Position numbers and translations under genes: made by a program. This document shows positions 30,237-39,098 of a stretch of DNA of 64,000 nt, one piece after another. Within the stretch, counting starts at the first letter, position 1. Each line of letters starts with the position of its first letter. This DNA comes from Alphaproteobacteria bacterium (GTDB lineage Bacteria > Pseudomonadota > Alphaproteobacteria > UBA6615), in NCBI GenBank assembly GCA_009694135.1, contig SHVS01000005.1, forward strand, positions 25,017 to 89,016. Reading direction: 5' to 3'. A model generated the notes under the pieces. It was given only the letters and a program-made list of their open reading frames with translations, was not told the origin of the DNA and did no database searches.

Positions 30237-33200
30237 TTGGCGCGCGTCCCCGTGGCCACCTGGGCTATTGGCGGCTTCGCCTATGTCTTGGGCCACGAGC
30301 CGATCCGCCTCAAAATAGAATCCGTCGACTTTGGCCACCTGCGGGCGCGTGACGTCAGTTATGGCGAAGCGCTGTTTGCCAATGCGGTCGAGACGGAGTT
30401 CACGCTCGACAGTATCTTCGCCGGCAAAGTCTCCCGGCTCGATGTCGAAGGGCTGTGCCTCACCTTGCAGTTCGCAGAGGACGGAGTTGCGCTCGCCGGC
30501 CTTTCGCCGGCCACGGTCGCATCGAAGTCGTGGCCCCTGCCCTTCGCTACGCTGCAAGTGCGCGGCGTCGAGGCGACGTTACGCAGCGCGGCCGGTGACG
30601 CCGTTTGGCGCGGCAATCTTCGCCTGCAACCGGCCGAGTCGGGCGGCCAGTCGCTCACGCTCGTAGGCATGCTTGCGACGCCGCGCGGCGAAGCGCCGCT
30701 CGATGCGGTCGGCACCGTTACCAGCGATCCGGTCATCGGGCGGGTATTGGCGCTGGCGATCTCCGCCGGCTCACAGACCCCAGGCGTCGGTTTCGGCTTG
30801 ACCGGCCGGCTGCAGGCGCTGTGGACCGGAGGCGCCTTGGGCGCACGCTTCGCCTTCGAGCGCGCCTGGGCCGCTTCGGGCGAAAATCGTCTGGTCGGGA
30901 TGAAGGGCAATATCGAGCTTTCGACCGGACGGGGCGGCCTGCAGCGGCTCACGATCAACGCTGGCTACGACAGCATTGGGACCGAGGGCATCGCGCTCGC
31001 GCCCGGCCGGATCGCGCTCACCTATGAGGCCGGAGCGCTCGACGCCAGTGTCGAACTCGGCTGGGGAAAGAGTCGTGGCCGGATCAATGCGCATGGCCGG
31101 GTGGATGACCCGGACGCCCCGCTGCTACTCGACGGCGAAGCGGCGTTGCTTGCCGGCGATGCGCTGGCCATTGCTGGGCTGGAGGGCGAAGCAAGTGGCC
31201 GGATCGAGTTTCGCCTGGCGGCCGCGCTGTCCGATCCGCGGGCGCTGCTGGCGAACCCAGGGCTTTCGACAGCGACGGCGCGTACGGCGTTCGACCGGCT
31301 GCGCGGGCGCGTGGATCTGGCGGTCGCGATCGAGCACGCCGCGCTGGCGCAAGTCGGCGCCGGCCTCGATATGTCTGGGCGTTTGATCGCCCAAATCGAC
31401 GACCAGGGCCTGCGGCTCGAAATCAACGAAGGACTGATCGCGACCGCCGAGACGCTGAGCGAGGCACTGTTGGACGCGCTGCCGAATCTGCTGCGCCCGG
31501 CCCTGGTCGGCCCGCAAGCCCTAGCACTCGGTGGCGCCGATGCGCGACCGACGACATTCACATGGCTGCGCGTTGGCGAAACCTATGAGCTTGCCCTGAA
31601 CGGCACGGCGCGCTTGCACGGTCAATTCGCTGACATGAGTGCCGAGGCGGCCGGGCGCCTGACGCTCGACGCCGCGTTGCAGCCGCAAGCGATCGCTATC
31701 TCCGATGCATCGCTCGTGGTGAACGAGCTGTGGCTCAACCCCGCCGGAATGGCCGCCGAGCTGCATGTAAAAGAATTTTCCGGTACGGCGGACGCCGCGC
31801 ATGGCGGGTTGCAGCTCGAAGCCATGCTGATCGATCTGGGTGAACCCGGCTTTGCGCTTGACGAAGCGAGTCTGGCGCTCGACGGCGAGTTGAACTGGCG
31901 GCAGGGACGGCTCGAGTTCGCGCCCTCTCCCGGCGGGCGAATCGCACTGCGCGGGATGGGGTGGGCGGACCGGCTCTATGTGCCGGGCTCGATGGAGTTG
32001 CAGCTTGCGGTCGGCGCCAATGCGGTAAGTTTCATCCCAGCCAGCGGCGAGCTACGCTACGCCGTGACGCTTGCCCCGTTTAGCCTTAGCGGTCGGGCGC
32101 TGATGCCAAATGGCGTGGCGGCCAATCTGGATCTCATCGTTCCTTCGGCGAGCGTGCAGGGCAATTTCGCCGGCGATCACTCCCTGCTGCTGCGCGACGC
32201 GCGGCTTGACTTGTCACGGCCCGATTTGCGTGCGCAGGGCATCGACCTCGATTTTAATTGGAACGCCGCGACCGACCGTGCGGTCCTGACAGCCAAGGAA
32301 CTGCGCGATGCATCGCCTGCTCCGTTGCTGGCTCCAGTGACGCTGCGCGCGGATGCTGTCGTCGGCGATGGCCGGCTGTCCTACACGGCGCAATTCTCGG
32401 CTGACGAAGGACGTGCAGCCGGAGCCGCCGAGGGGACTATCGATATCGCCAGCGGACGCGGGGAAACACAGTTCAAGATGGATCCGCTGAAGTTCAGCAT
32501 TGATGGAATGCAGCCGGCCCATGTGTTTCCGTCCTATGGACGCGCACTGGCCGATGTCTCCGGTGCAATGGAGCTCGCCGGCGGCATCAATTGGGGCGGG
32601 GGCGGCGCGCCGGAAACACGCGCCCGGATCACGCTACATACGCTGGCGCTGTCGGCTGACGGCGCGCGGGTGTCCGAGTTGAATGGCCCCATCGATCTGG
32701 CATCGCTCGCGCCCTTGGTTACCGCGCAGACGCAGCGCATGACTGGCGTGCTGTCGCTCGACGGACGCGTTCCGACCGGCTTCGATGTTTCCTTCCGGCT
32801 GCCGGAATCCGGTTTGCCTGTGATCGAGCGCCTCTCGGTCGAAATCGCCGACGGAACTCTCATGGCCGAGCCCTTCACCCTTGATCCGAAGAATCTTATC
32901 TTCGACGTGGCGCTGCTGGATCTGGACCTTGCCGAGTTGGGTACGCGCCTGGGCGTCGAAGGATTGCTGACCAACGCGCGGGTGTCCGGCCATGCGACGC
33001 TCCATCTCGGTCCTACCGGACTGACTATTGCCGACGGCGAGCTCAGTTCGGTCGAGCCCGGTTTCCTGCACTATGGCGGGCCGGCGATCGCGGCCCAGTA
33101 CCGCAACCAGCCGGAAACGGTCGCGCGAATGATGCAGGCGCTCGACGGGTTCGATTTCGATGGGCTGACGCTCGCCTGGGACAAGCCGCCGAATGGCTCG

Positions 33201-33374
33201 GGCACGCTCCGCGCCGAACTCGCCGGCGTTAACCCTGCGGTGCTCGACGGCCAACCTTTCGAGCTGGAGCTGGTGCTGCGTACGGATTACGCGCCGCTGA
33301 CGGCGGTGGCCGGGTCGCTGCGGGCTGCGGCCACGGGCTTTCTTGCCTGGCCGCGGGCTTCGGTGGCTCACTGA
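30237..33374 (+). CDS. YdbH-like / AsmA-TamB-type large beta-rich protein (N-terminus uncertain)
   Basis: 1045 aa beta-rich repetitive protein; C-terminal ELSSVEPGFLHYGGPAIAAQYRNQPETVARMMQALDGFDFDGLTLAWD resembles the YdbH-like C-terminal domain; TM-like segment TLALTILALLLGGLW encoded just upstream of the first start codon. Confidence 0.65.
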   Translation: MARVPVATWAIGGFAYVLGHEPIRLKIESVDFGHLRARDVSYGEALFANAVETEFTLDSIFAGKVSRLDVEGLCLTLQFAEDGVALAGLSPATVASKSWPLPFATLQVRGVEATLRSAAGDAVWRGNLRLQPAESGGQSLTLVGMLATPRGEAPLDAVGTVTSDPVIGRVLALAISAGSQTPGVGFGLTGRLQALWTGGALGARFAFERAWAASGENRLVGMKGNIELSTGRGGLQRLTINAGYDSIGTEGIALAPGRIALTYEAGALDASVELGWGKSRGRINAHGRVDDPDAPLLLDGEAALLAGDALAIAGLEGEASGRIEFRLAAALSDPRALLANPGLSTATARTAFDRLRGRVDLAVAIEHAALAQVGAGLDMSGRLIAQIDDQGLRLEINEGLIATAETLSEALLDALPNLLRPALVGPQALALGGADARPTTFTWLRVGETYELALNGTARLHGQFADMSAEAAGRLTLDAALQPQAIAISDASLVVNELWLNPAGMAAELHVKEFSGTADAAHGGLQLEAMLIDLGEPGFALDEASLALDGELNWRQGRLEFAPSPGGRIALRGMGWADRLYVPGSMELQLAVGANAVSFIPASGELRYAVTLAPFSLSGRALMPNGVAANLDLIVPSASVQGNFAGDHSLLLRDARLDLSRPDLRAQGIDLDFNWNAATDRAVLTAKELRDASPAPLLAPVTLRADAVVGDGRLSYTAQFSADEGRAAGAAEGTIDIASGRGETQFKMDPLKFSIDGMQPAHVFPSYGRALADVSGAMELAGGINWGGGGAPETRARITLHTLALSADGARVSELNGPIDLASLAPLVTAQTQRMTGVLSLDGRVPTGFDVSFRLPESGLPVIERLSVEIADGTLMAEPFTLDPKNLIFDVALLDLDLAELGTRLGVEGLLTNARVSGHATLHLGPTGLTIADGELSSVEPGFLHYGGPAIAAQYRNQPETVARMMQALDGFDFDGLTLAWDKPPNGSGTLRAELAGVNPAVLDGQPFELELVLRTDYAPLTAVAGSLRAAATGFLAWPRASVAH

Positions 33375-33454
33375 AGGCACCGGCCGCCTTTGGACAAGCA
33401 AACCCCGGCGGACTACATCCCTGGCAGGAACTCACCCCTGCTAGGTTCTATCGC

Positions 33455-33796
33455 ATGCAAAAGTTCGAGGCCTCAACCGCCAATGCCGATGACGTTCTGG
33501 CCCGCGCCGCCCAATGGCGCAGCTCGGGCCGCAAGGTGGCGCTGGCCACCGTGGTCAAGACCTGGGGCTCGTCGCCGCGTCCGGCCGGAAGCCAGCTTGC
33601 GACCGACGACGCCGGCAACATGATCGGCTCGGTATCGGGCGGCTGCATCGAGGGTGCGGTGGTGAGCGAAGCGCGCCAAGTGATGGAGCATGGCAAGCCG
33701 AAGCTCCTGCGCTATGGCGTGACCAACGAACGCGCCTGGGAAGTCGGGCTCGCCTGCGGCGGTTCGGTCGAAGTGTTCGTCGAGCGGCTGGACTGA
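33455..33796 (+). CDS. XdhC/CoxI family protein, N-terminal domain
   Basis: ALATVVKTWGSSPRPAGSQLATDDAGNMIGSVSGGCIEGAVV...LACGGSVEVFVE. Confidence 0.92.
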   Translation: MQKFEASTANADDVLARAAQWRSSGRKVALATVVKTWGSSPRPAGSQLATDDAGNMIGSVSGGCIEGAVVSEARQVMEHGKPKLLRYGVTNERAWEVGLACGGSVEVFVERLD

Positions 33797-33801
33797 CGGC
33801 G

Positions 33802-34509
33802 ATGCGCCGGCAAGTGCTCGATGCGATCCTGTTGGCCCGCGCCGCGACGCGCGCGCTGGCGCTGGTCACCAACGTCGTAGACGGTGCGCAGGCGCTCGTG
33901 TCTCTCGATGAGGTGTCTGGCGATCTGCCCCTGTCGACCGAGACGCTCGCGACCGTGCGCCGCGCGTTGATCGAGGACAATTCCGGCCGCTTGTCTGACT
34001 CGCTGTTCGTGCAATGCTTCAGCCCGCCGCTGCGCATGGTGCTGGTCGGGGCGGTGCACATCGCCCAAGCTCTCGCCCCGATGGCGTCGCTGACCGGCTT
34101 TGTCGTCACCATCGTGGACCCGCGCGGCACCTTCGCCACCTCCGGGCGCTTCCCCGGCGTTGCACTCGATCAGCGCTGGCCGGATGAGGCTCTGGCCGCG
34201 CTGGCCCCCGACCGCCGCACCGCCGTGGTGACGCTCACCCACGACCCGAAGCTCGACGACCCGGCGCTGGTCGCCGCCTTGCGCACCGACTGCTTTTACA
34301 TCGGCTCGCTGGGCAGCAAGCGCACGCATGCGACACGGCGCGAACGGTTGCTGGCGGCCGGATTTGACGAGCGCGCCTTCGCCCGCATCCATGGCCCGAT
34401 CGGGCTGTCGATCGATGCTGAAAGCCCGGCTGAAATCGCGGTCGCCATCCTGGCTGAGATCATCAAGGTGCGGCACGCGCCGGCATCGGCGCTGCAAGGC
34501 GTGGCATGA
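33802..34509 (+). CDS. XdhC Rossmann domain protein
   Basis: ATSGRFPGV, TLTHDPKLDDPALVAALRTDCFYIGSLGSKRTHATRRERLLAAGFDERAFARIHGPIGL; start set after the first XdhC domain stop. Confidence 0.92.
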   Translation: MRRQVLDAILLARAATRALALVTNVVDGAQALVSLDEVSGDLPLSTETLATVRRALIEDNSGRLSDSLFVQCFSPPLRMVLVGAVHIAQALAPMASLTGFVVTIVDPRGTFATSGRFPGVALDQRWPDEALAALAPDRRTAVVTLTHDPKLDDPALVAALRTDCFYIGSLGSKRTHATRRERLLAAGFDERAFARIHGPIGLSIDAESPAEIAVAILAEIIKVRHAPASALQGVA

Positions 34510-36152
34510 AATTCGGCGTCGTTCCTCTGCAAGACGCGCTCGGCGCCATTCTGGCGCACACGCGCAAGCTGGGCGACGTGTCGCTGAAGAAAGGCCGCAC
34601 GCTGTCCGTGCAGGATCTGAAGGCGCTGGCCGCCGCCGGCATCGGCGAGATCATGGTGGCGCGGCTCGACCCCGACGATGTGGATGAGGACAAGGCCGCC
34701 AATCGCGTGGCGGCCGCATGCCTAGGGCCCGGTCTGTCGCGCACTTCGGCCTTCACCGGCCGATCCAATCTGATCGCTGAGCACGCCGGCGTTCTGGTGA
34801 TCGATCGCGCGCGTCTCGACCGGCTGAACGCGGTCGACGAGACAATCACGATAGCGACCCTGGCCCCGTTCGATACGGTCGAACCGCGGCAGATGGTGGC
34901 GACCATCAAGGTGATTCTGTTCGCGGTCGCGGAATCCGCCGTGGCCGAAGCCGCGCGCATCGCGCGCGAGGATCCGGCGCCGGCATTGCGGATCGCGCCC
35001 TTCCGGCCGCGGCCGACGGTGCTGATCCAGACGCGGATCGAAGGGATGAAGGAGTCGGTGCTCGACAAGACGGTCGAGGTGACGCGCGCTCGGCTGGCCG
35101 AGCTGGGAACATCGCTCGGCGGCGACGCGCGCTGCGCGCACACCATCGAAGCCGTCACGGCGGCGATCCGCGACGCGCTGGCGCGCAAGGCCGAACTGAT
35201 CCTGATCAATGGCGCCTCGGCCAATATCGACCGGCGCGACGTGCTGCCGGCGGCGATCGCCGCGGCCGGCGGGATGGTCGAGCAAGTCGGCATGCCAGTC
35301 GATCCCGGCAATCTGATTCTGACCGGCCGCATCGGCCCGGTTCAGGTCATCGGCCTGCCCGGCTGCGCCCGCTCGCCCAAGCTCAACGGCTTCGACTGGG
35401 TGTTGCAGCGTCTGATCGCCGATCTTCCGGTCGGACGCGCCGAGATCATGCGCATGGGCGTCGGCGGGCTATTGAAGGAAATTCCGTCCCGCCCCTTGCC
35501 GCGCGCGGAAGCCCAGACATCGCGGCCACGGGTGCCGCGCGCACCGCGCATCGCCGTGATCGTGCTGACCGGCGGAATGTCGCGCCGCATGGGCCGCGCC
35601 AATAAGCTATTGGCGGAAATCGGCGGCACCCCGATGGTCGCGCGCGTGGTCGATGCCGTGCTCGCCTCGCGCGCCCGGCCGGTCGTGGTCGTGACCGGTC
35701 ACCAGGCGGACGACCTGCGCGCGGCGCTCGCCGGCCGCGGCGTCGCCTTCGCGCATAATCCGGAGTTCGCCGCCGGGCTGAGCGGCACGCTCAAGGCTGG
35801 GCTCGCGTGCCTGCCGGAGGATTGCGACGGGGTGCTCGTCTGTTTAGGCGACATGCCTCGGGTCAAAGGCGATCATCTCGACCGGCTGATCGCCGCCTTC
35901 AACCCGGCCGAGGGACGCGCGCTCTGCGTTCCGACCGCGAACGGCAAGCGGGGCAATCCCGTTTTGTTTGCACGCCGCTTTTTCGGCGCGATGGCCGAGG
36001 CGCAGGGCGACATCGGCGCGCGCGCGCTGATCGCGGACAATGCTGAGCTGGTGGTGGAAGTGGCGATGGAAGACGACGGGGTGCTGATCGACGTCGATGA
36101 ACCGCAGGCGCTAAGCGCCATCCGTGCGACGCACGGCGCCGCGCCCGTATAA
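34506..36152 (+). CDS. Fused molybdopterin-binding (MoeA/MogA-like) and MobA-like NTP transferase
   Basis: LILINGASANIDRRDVLPAAIAAAGG...GNLILTGRIGPVQVIGLPGCARSPKLNGFDWVLQRL then IVLTGGMSRRMGRANKLLAEIGGTPMV. Confidence 0.92.
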   Translation: MKFGVVPLQDALGAILAHTRKLGDVSLKKGRTLSVQDLKALAAAGIGEIMVARLDPDDVDEDKAANRVAAACLGPGLSRTSAFTGRSNLIAEHAGVLVIDRARLDRLNAVDETITIATLAPFDTVEPRQMVATIKVILFAVAESAVAEAARIAREDPAPALRIAPFRPRPTVLIQTRIEGMKESVLDKTVEVTRARLAELGTSLGGDARCAHTIEAVTAAIRDALARKAELILINGASANIDRRDVLPAAIAAAGGMVEQVGMPVDPGNLILTGRIGPVQVIGLPGCARSPKLNGFDWVLQRLIADLPVGRAEIMRMGVGGLLKEIPSRPLPRAEAQTSRPRVPRAPRIAVIVLTGGMSRRMGRANKLLAEIGGTPMVARVVDAVLASRARPVVVVTGHQADDLRAALAGRGVAFAHNPEFAAGLSGTLKAGLACLPEDCDGVLVCLGDMPRVKGDHLDRLIAAFNPAEGRALCVPTANGKRGNPVLFARRFFGAMAEAQGDIGARALIADNAELVVEVAMEDDGVLIDVDEPQALSAIRATHGAAPV

Positions 36153-36186
36153 GTGTGGGGCTGCGCCCGGTCTAGCGCTCGCTGAC

Positions 36187-36534
36187 TTAAACCTTGCTAT
36201 CGACCAAGTGGCTGACCATCTCGTCGGCGGTGCGCAGCACGGCGAGGTTCGCCTTATAGGCCTGCTTCTCGATCATCAGCGAAATGAAATCCGTGGCGAG
36301 GTCGGTCTGGCCCGAAGTCGAGAATCCCTGCCCATCGGCGTTCGGCTGGCCGCCGGTCACGGGACTCTGGCCCGCGGCCGGTCCGGTGACGACCGCGGTC
36401 GTCGCGCCGGTCGGCGTGCTTGCCGCGACGCCGGCATCGGCCAGACGCAGCTGCGCGATGTTATTGGCCGCCTGAAAGGCGCGCTCTTCGGCGTTGCGGA
36501 GGCCACTAAGCGCCGTCTGCATGATATTGAACAT
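36187..36534 (-). CDS. Flagellar rod/hook-type (FlgC-like) C-terminal domain protein
   Basis: MFNIMQTALSGLRNAEERAFQAANNIAQL ... DLATDFISLMIEKQAYKANLAVLRTADEMVSHLVD; start at internal ATG. Confidence 0.8.
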   Translation of the reverse strand: MFNIMQTALSGLRNAEERAFQAANNIAQLRLADAGVAASTPTGATTAVVTGPAAGQSPVTGGQPNADGQGFSTSGQTDLATDFISLMIEKQAYKANLAVLRTADEMVSHLVDSKV

Positions 36535-36673
36535 GCGGGACCTCGCTGGATGTGAACGGGCATTATCCCCCTTTTCCATTCGCGTATTCAACACGCATCG
36601 TCGCTGAAAATGCTCGTATTTTACTTGGATTTTAGCGATCCTGACGGCCAACAGCGCTTCAGACGGAGGATGC

Positions 36674-37177
36674 ATGCCGCCCGGTCGAACCATTAAAAAT
36701 CGTGATCAGGATAAAGCGCTCTCGATGCGCGCGGCGATCGCACTCGCCATCTCCGGTATGGAGCGCGGCGACGGCGGGCCCTTCGGCGCCGTGGTGGTGA
36801 GGGACGGACGCATCGTCGGGCGTGGCTGGAACCGTGTCCTGGTCGATCATGATCCGACGGCGCATGCCGAGATCGTGGCGTTGCGCGCGGCCTGCCGCAG
36901 GCTGGGCACGCATGTCCTGTCCGGTTGTGAAATATTCGCCAGCTGCGACCCCTGCCCGATGTGCCTGGCGGCGATCCACTGGGCGCGGGTCGACAGGATC
37001 TGGTATGCCGCGCCAAGCCGGGCGGCCGCCGCGGCGGGGTTTGACGATACGCGCTTCAAGCGGGAGCTTCGGCTGCCGCCCGGCAAGCGCCGCCTGCCGG
37101 CGCGGCGCATCCTGTCGGCCGAGGGCGCGGAGCCTTTCCGCCGCTGGGCGAAAATGAGCACCCGCACGTTATATTAG
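36674..37177 (+). CDS. Nucleoside/guanine deaminase family protein
   Basis: DPTAHAEIVALRAACRRL, CDPCPMCLAAIHWARVDRIWYA. Confidence 0.93.
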   Translation: MPPGRTIKNRDQDKALSMRAAIALAISGMERGDGGPFGAVVVRDGRIVGRGWNRVLVDHDPTAHAEIVALRAACRRLGTHVLSGCEIFASCDPCPMCLAAIHWARVDRIWYAAPSRAAAAAGFDDTRFKRELRLPPGKRRLPARRILSAEGAEPFRRWAKMSTRTLY

Positions 37178-37187
37178 TTAACCGCGG

Positions 37188-37925
37188 TTAAGGATAGACG
37201 CAGCGATCGGCGGACAATTCGACAAACGCCCGCGCGCCGGCCACGGCGCTGAAGCGCCACGCGTGATCACCGATCACGACCGTATGATACAGCGGCAACG
37301 GCCCGGTCGCCTCGCTGGTCTGACCGCCGGGGCGGGTGAATTTGAGCGTCACCGGCGCGGTCTGGTCGTACCAGGCCTGGATGCGGCCGGCATCGTCCCG
37401 CGCGGAGCGGCCGGTGCCCGCAACGATGATACTGCCATTGGCGAAGCGCCCGACGCCTCCCTAGCTTAGACTATCCGTGGTCGCAAGCGCGATGCACCGT
37501 GTTTCCAGCGCCGGTTCGCAGCGCTCCTCGGGCGGCGCGGCGGCGACAATCGAGGCGATGCGCGCGACCGGCACGCCGGATTCGATCCGTCGCCGCGCCT
37601 GGCGGACGATTTCCACCTCGGCGGCTGTCGGCACATCGCGCCGGTAGCGCGCCGTCGCGCCATCGAGCGCCAATTCCAATTGGCGCAGGCGAACTTCCTG
37701 CGCCGCGCGCACCGGCGCCGCGGCCGCCATTTCGCCGGTCATGCGATTGACTTCGCGTTCGAACGAGGCGCGCTCTTTCTCGGACACCCCGCTCCCCACC
37801 TGGTATCCATAGAGGCCGACAATACCCAAAGTGCCTAGAATCATCAGCCCCTTGAACGCCGCCTTGGTTATGCGGCCACGGTCACCGCGTCGGCGGTGCC
37901 GTACATCGGCGAGTCCCCAACTCAT
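37188..37925 (-). pseudogene. Uncharacterised single-TM protein apparently interrupted by an in-frame TAG (37461-37463)
   Basis: ORF 37461..37925 stops at TAG, but the same frame stays open for 90 more codons with protein-like sequence (GGVGRFANGSIIVAGTGRSARDDAGRIQAWYDQTAPVTLKFTRPGGQTSEATGPLPLYHTVVIGDHAWRFSAVAGARAFVELSADRCVYP*) and has no good start of its own. Confidence 0.55.
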
Positions 37926-37989
37926 CGCGCGACGTTCCTAAGCCCATTTTACGCGTTGCGCAATCTCACGCCTGTGCGCCGCCTAGCAA

Positions 37990-38037
37990 GAGCTAAAAGA
38001 GAAAGGCCCGGCGCACCACTCGGGCGCGCCGGGCCTT
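37990..38037 (-). terminator. Rho-independent terminator of the Flp pilin gene
   Basis: Perfect 12-bp inverted repeat aaggcccggcgc (38003-38014) / gcgccgggcctt (38026-38037); minus strand continues TTTCTCTTTTAG. Confidence 0.85.
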
Positions 38038-38064
38038 CACGTGAACTCAGCGTCTGGCGACGCT

Positions 38065-38256
38065 TTACGTGCAGTCCACGGCAGTCCGGTTGGTGATGCA
38101 GGTGCCGGCCTCGTTGATCGCGCCCGAGATCGCGCCGCCAAGGAAGATGGCGGCGGCGATGCCGGAGCCGACGATCGCCAAGATCAGCGCGTATTCGACC
38201 GCCGAAGCGCCCGATTGATCATTCAAGAACTTTAACATCTGATTCGAAATCTTCAT
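38065..38256 (-). CDS. Flp family type IVb pilin
   Basis: FLNDQSGASAVEYALILAIVGSGIAAAIF with G/AVEYAL processing motif. Confidence 0.94.
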   Translation of the reverse strand: MKISNQMLKFLNDQSGASAVEYALILAIVGSGIAAAIFLGGAISGAINEAGTCITNRTAVDCT

Positions 38257-38567
38257 CTGGGACTCCCTCTGATGTGTCAGCTAACACGGGGTGGAGCGAA
38301 GCGCCGGGCGCCATCTTGGCCTACCGACAAACTGCTCGACCCGACGGAACAACCGCTCGATTGCGGCAGCCTTCGCGTTCGAGGGCATAATCCGGTCACA
38401 CCTGTTAACAAATCATGAATCAGAGGGGCCGCGACGCCATGCGCGAAGAAAGTATTACCAGTAAAATCGATAAATTTTGCGGCAATTGCCGGGTGTCAAG
38501 ACACCGCGCCGCGCGCCCTGAGGAGGCGCCGGCATCAGCTCAAACGGCGGGCGGCTTGCCGGCCAGA

Positions 38568-39098
38568 TTAGTGGGCGCTGGTCGCCTTGCCGTTCGGTAG
38601 GGCGAGATCGGCGCGGACCGGCATCCGCTCACCCTTGGGCTCGCGCACCTGTTTGGCGACGACGGAGAGCGGCCGGATCTCGGCGGCCTGAGGATGCAGA
38701 TCGCTCAGTGTCAGCGGCTCCTCGTTCGGCTTCGAGTCGCGCGTCTCGCGGTGGCGAAGCTGCCCTTCGAAATACGCGCCGTACTCGATCGCGATGTTTT
38801 CGTGGCGGATATCGCCGATGACCCGCGCGGTCGGCGTGAGCGTCACCGCGCGGCCATTGATCTGGCCCTTGACCCGCCCGCAGATGCGCGCCGTTTCACA
38901 TTCAATCTCGCCGGCAATGGTCGCCGACTCGCCGACCGTGATCGACTGGCATTTGATGTTGCCCTCGACCAAGCCCTCGATCATCAAATCTCCCTGGCAC
39001 ACCAAATCGCCGATGATGCGCAATTCGGCGCTGATGATCGACGGCATGCCCCGACTCCCGTTATCGCGGCCCGAGGTCTTCTTACTGCTTGAAAACAT
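38568..39098 (-). CDS. Bactofilin (polymer-forming cytoskeletal protein)
   Basis: IISAELRIIGDLVCQGDLMIEGLVEGNIKCQSITVGESATIAGEIECETARICGRVKGQINGRAVTLTPTARVIGDI beta-helix repeats. Confidence 0.93.
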   Translation of the reverse strand: MFSSSKKTSGRDNGSRGMPSIISAELRIIGDLVCQGDLMIEGLVEGNIKCQSITVGESATIAGEIECETARICGRVKGQINGRAVTLTPTARVIGDIRHENIAIEYGAYFEGQLRHRETRDSKPNEEPLTLSDLHPQAAEIRPLSVVAKQVREPKGERMPVRADLALPNGKATSAH

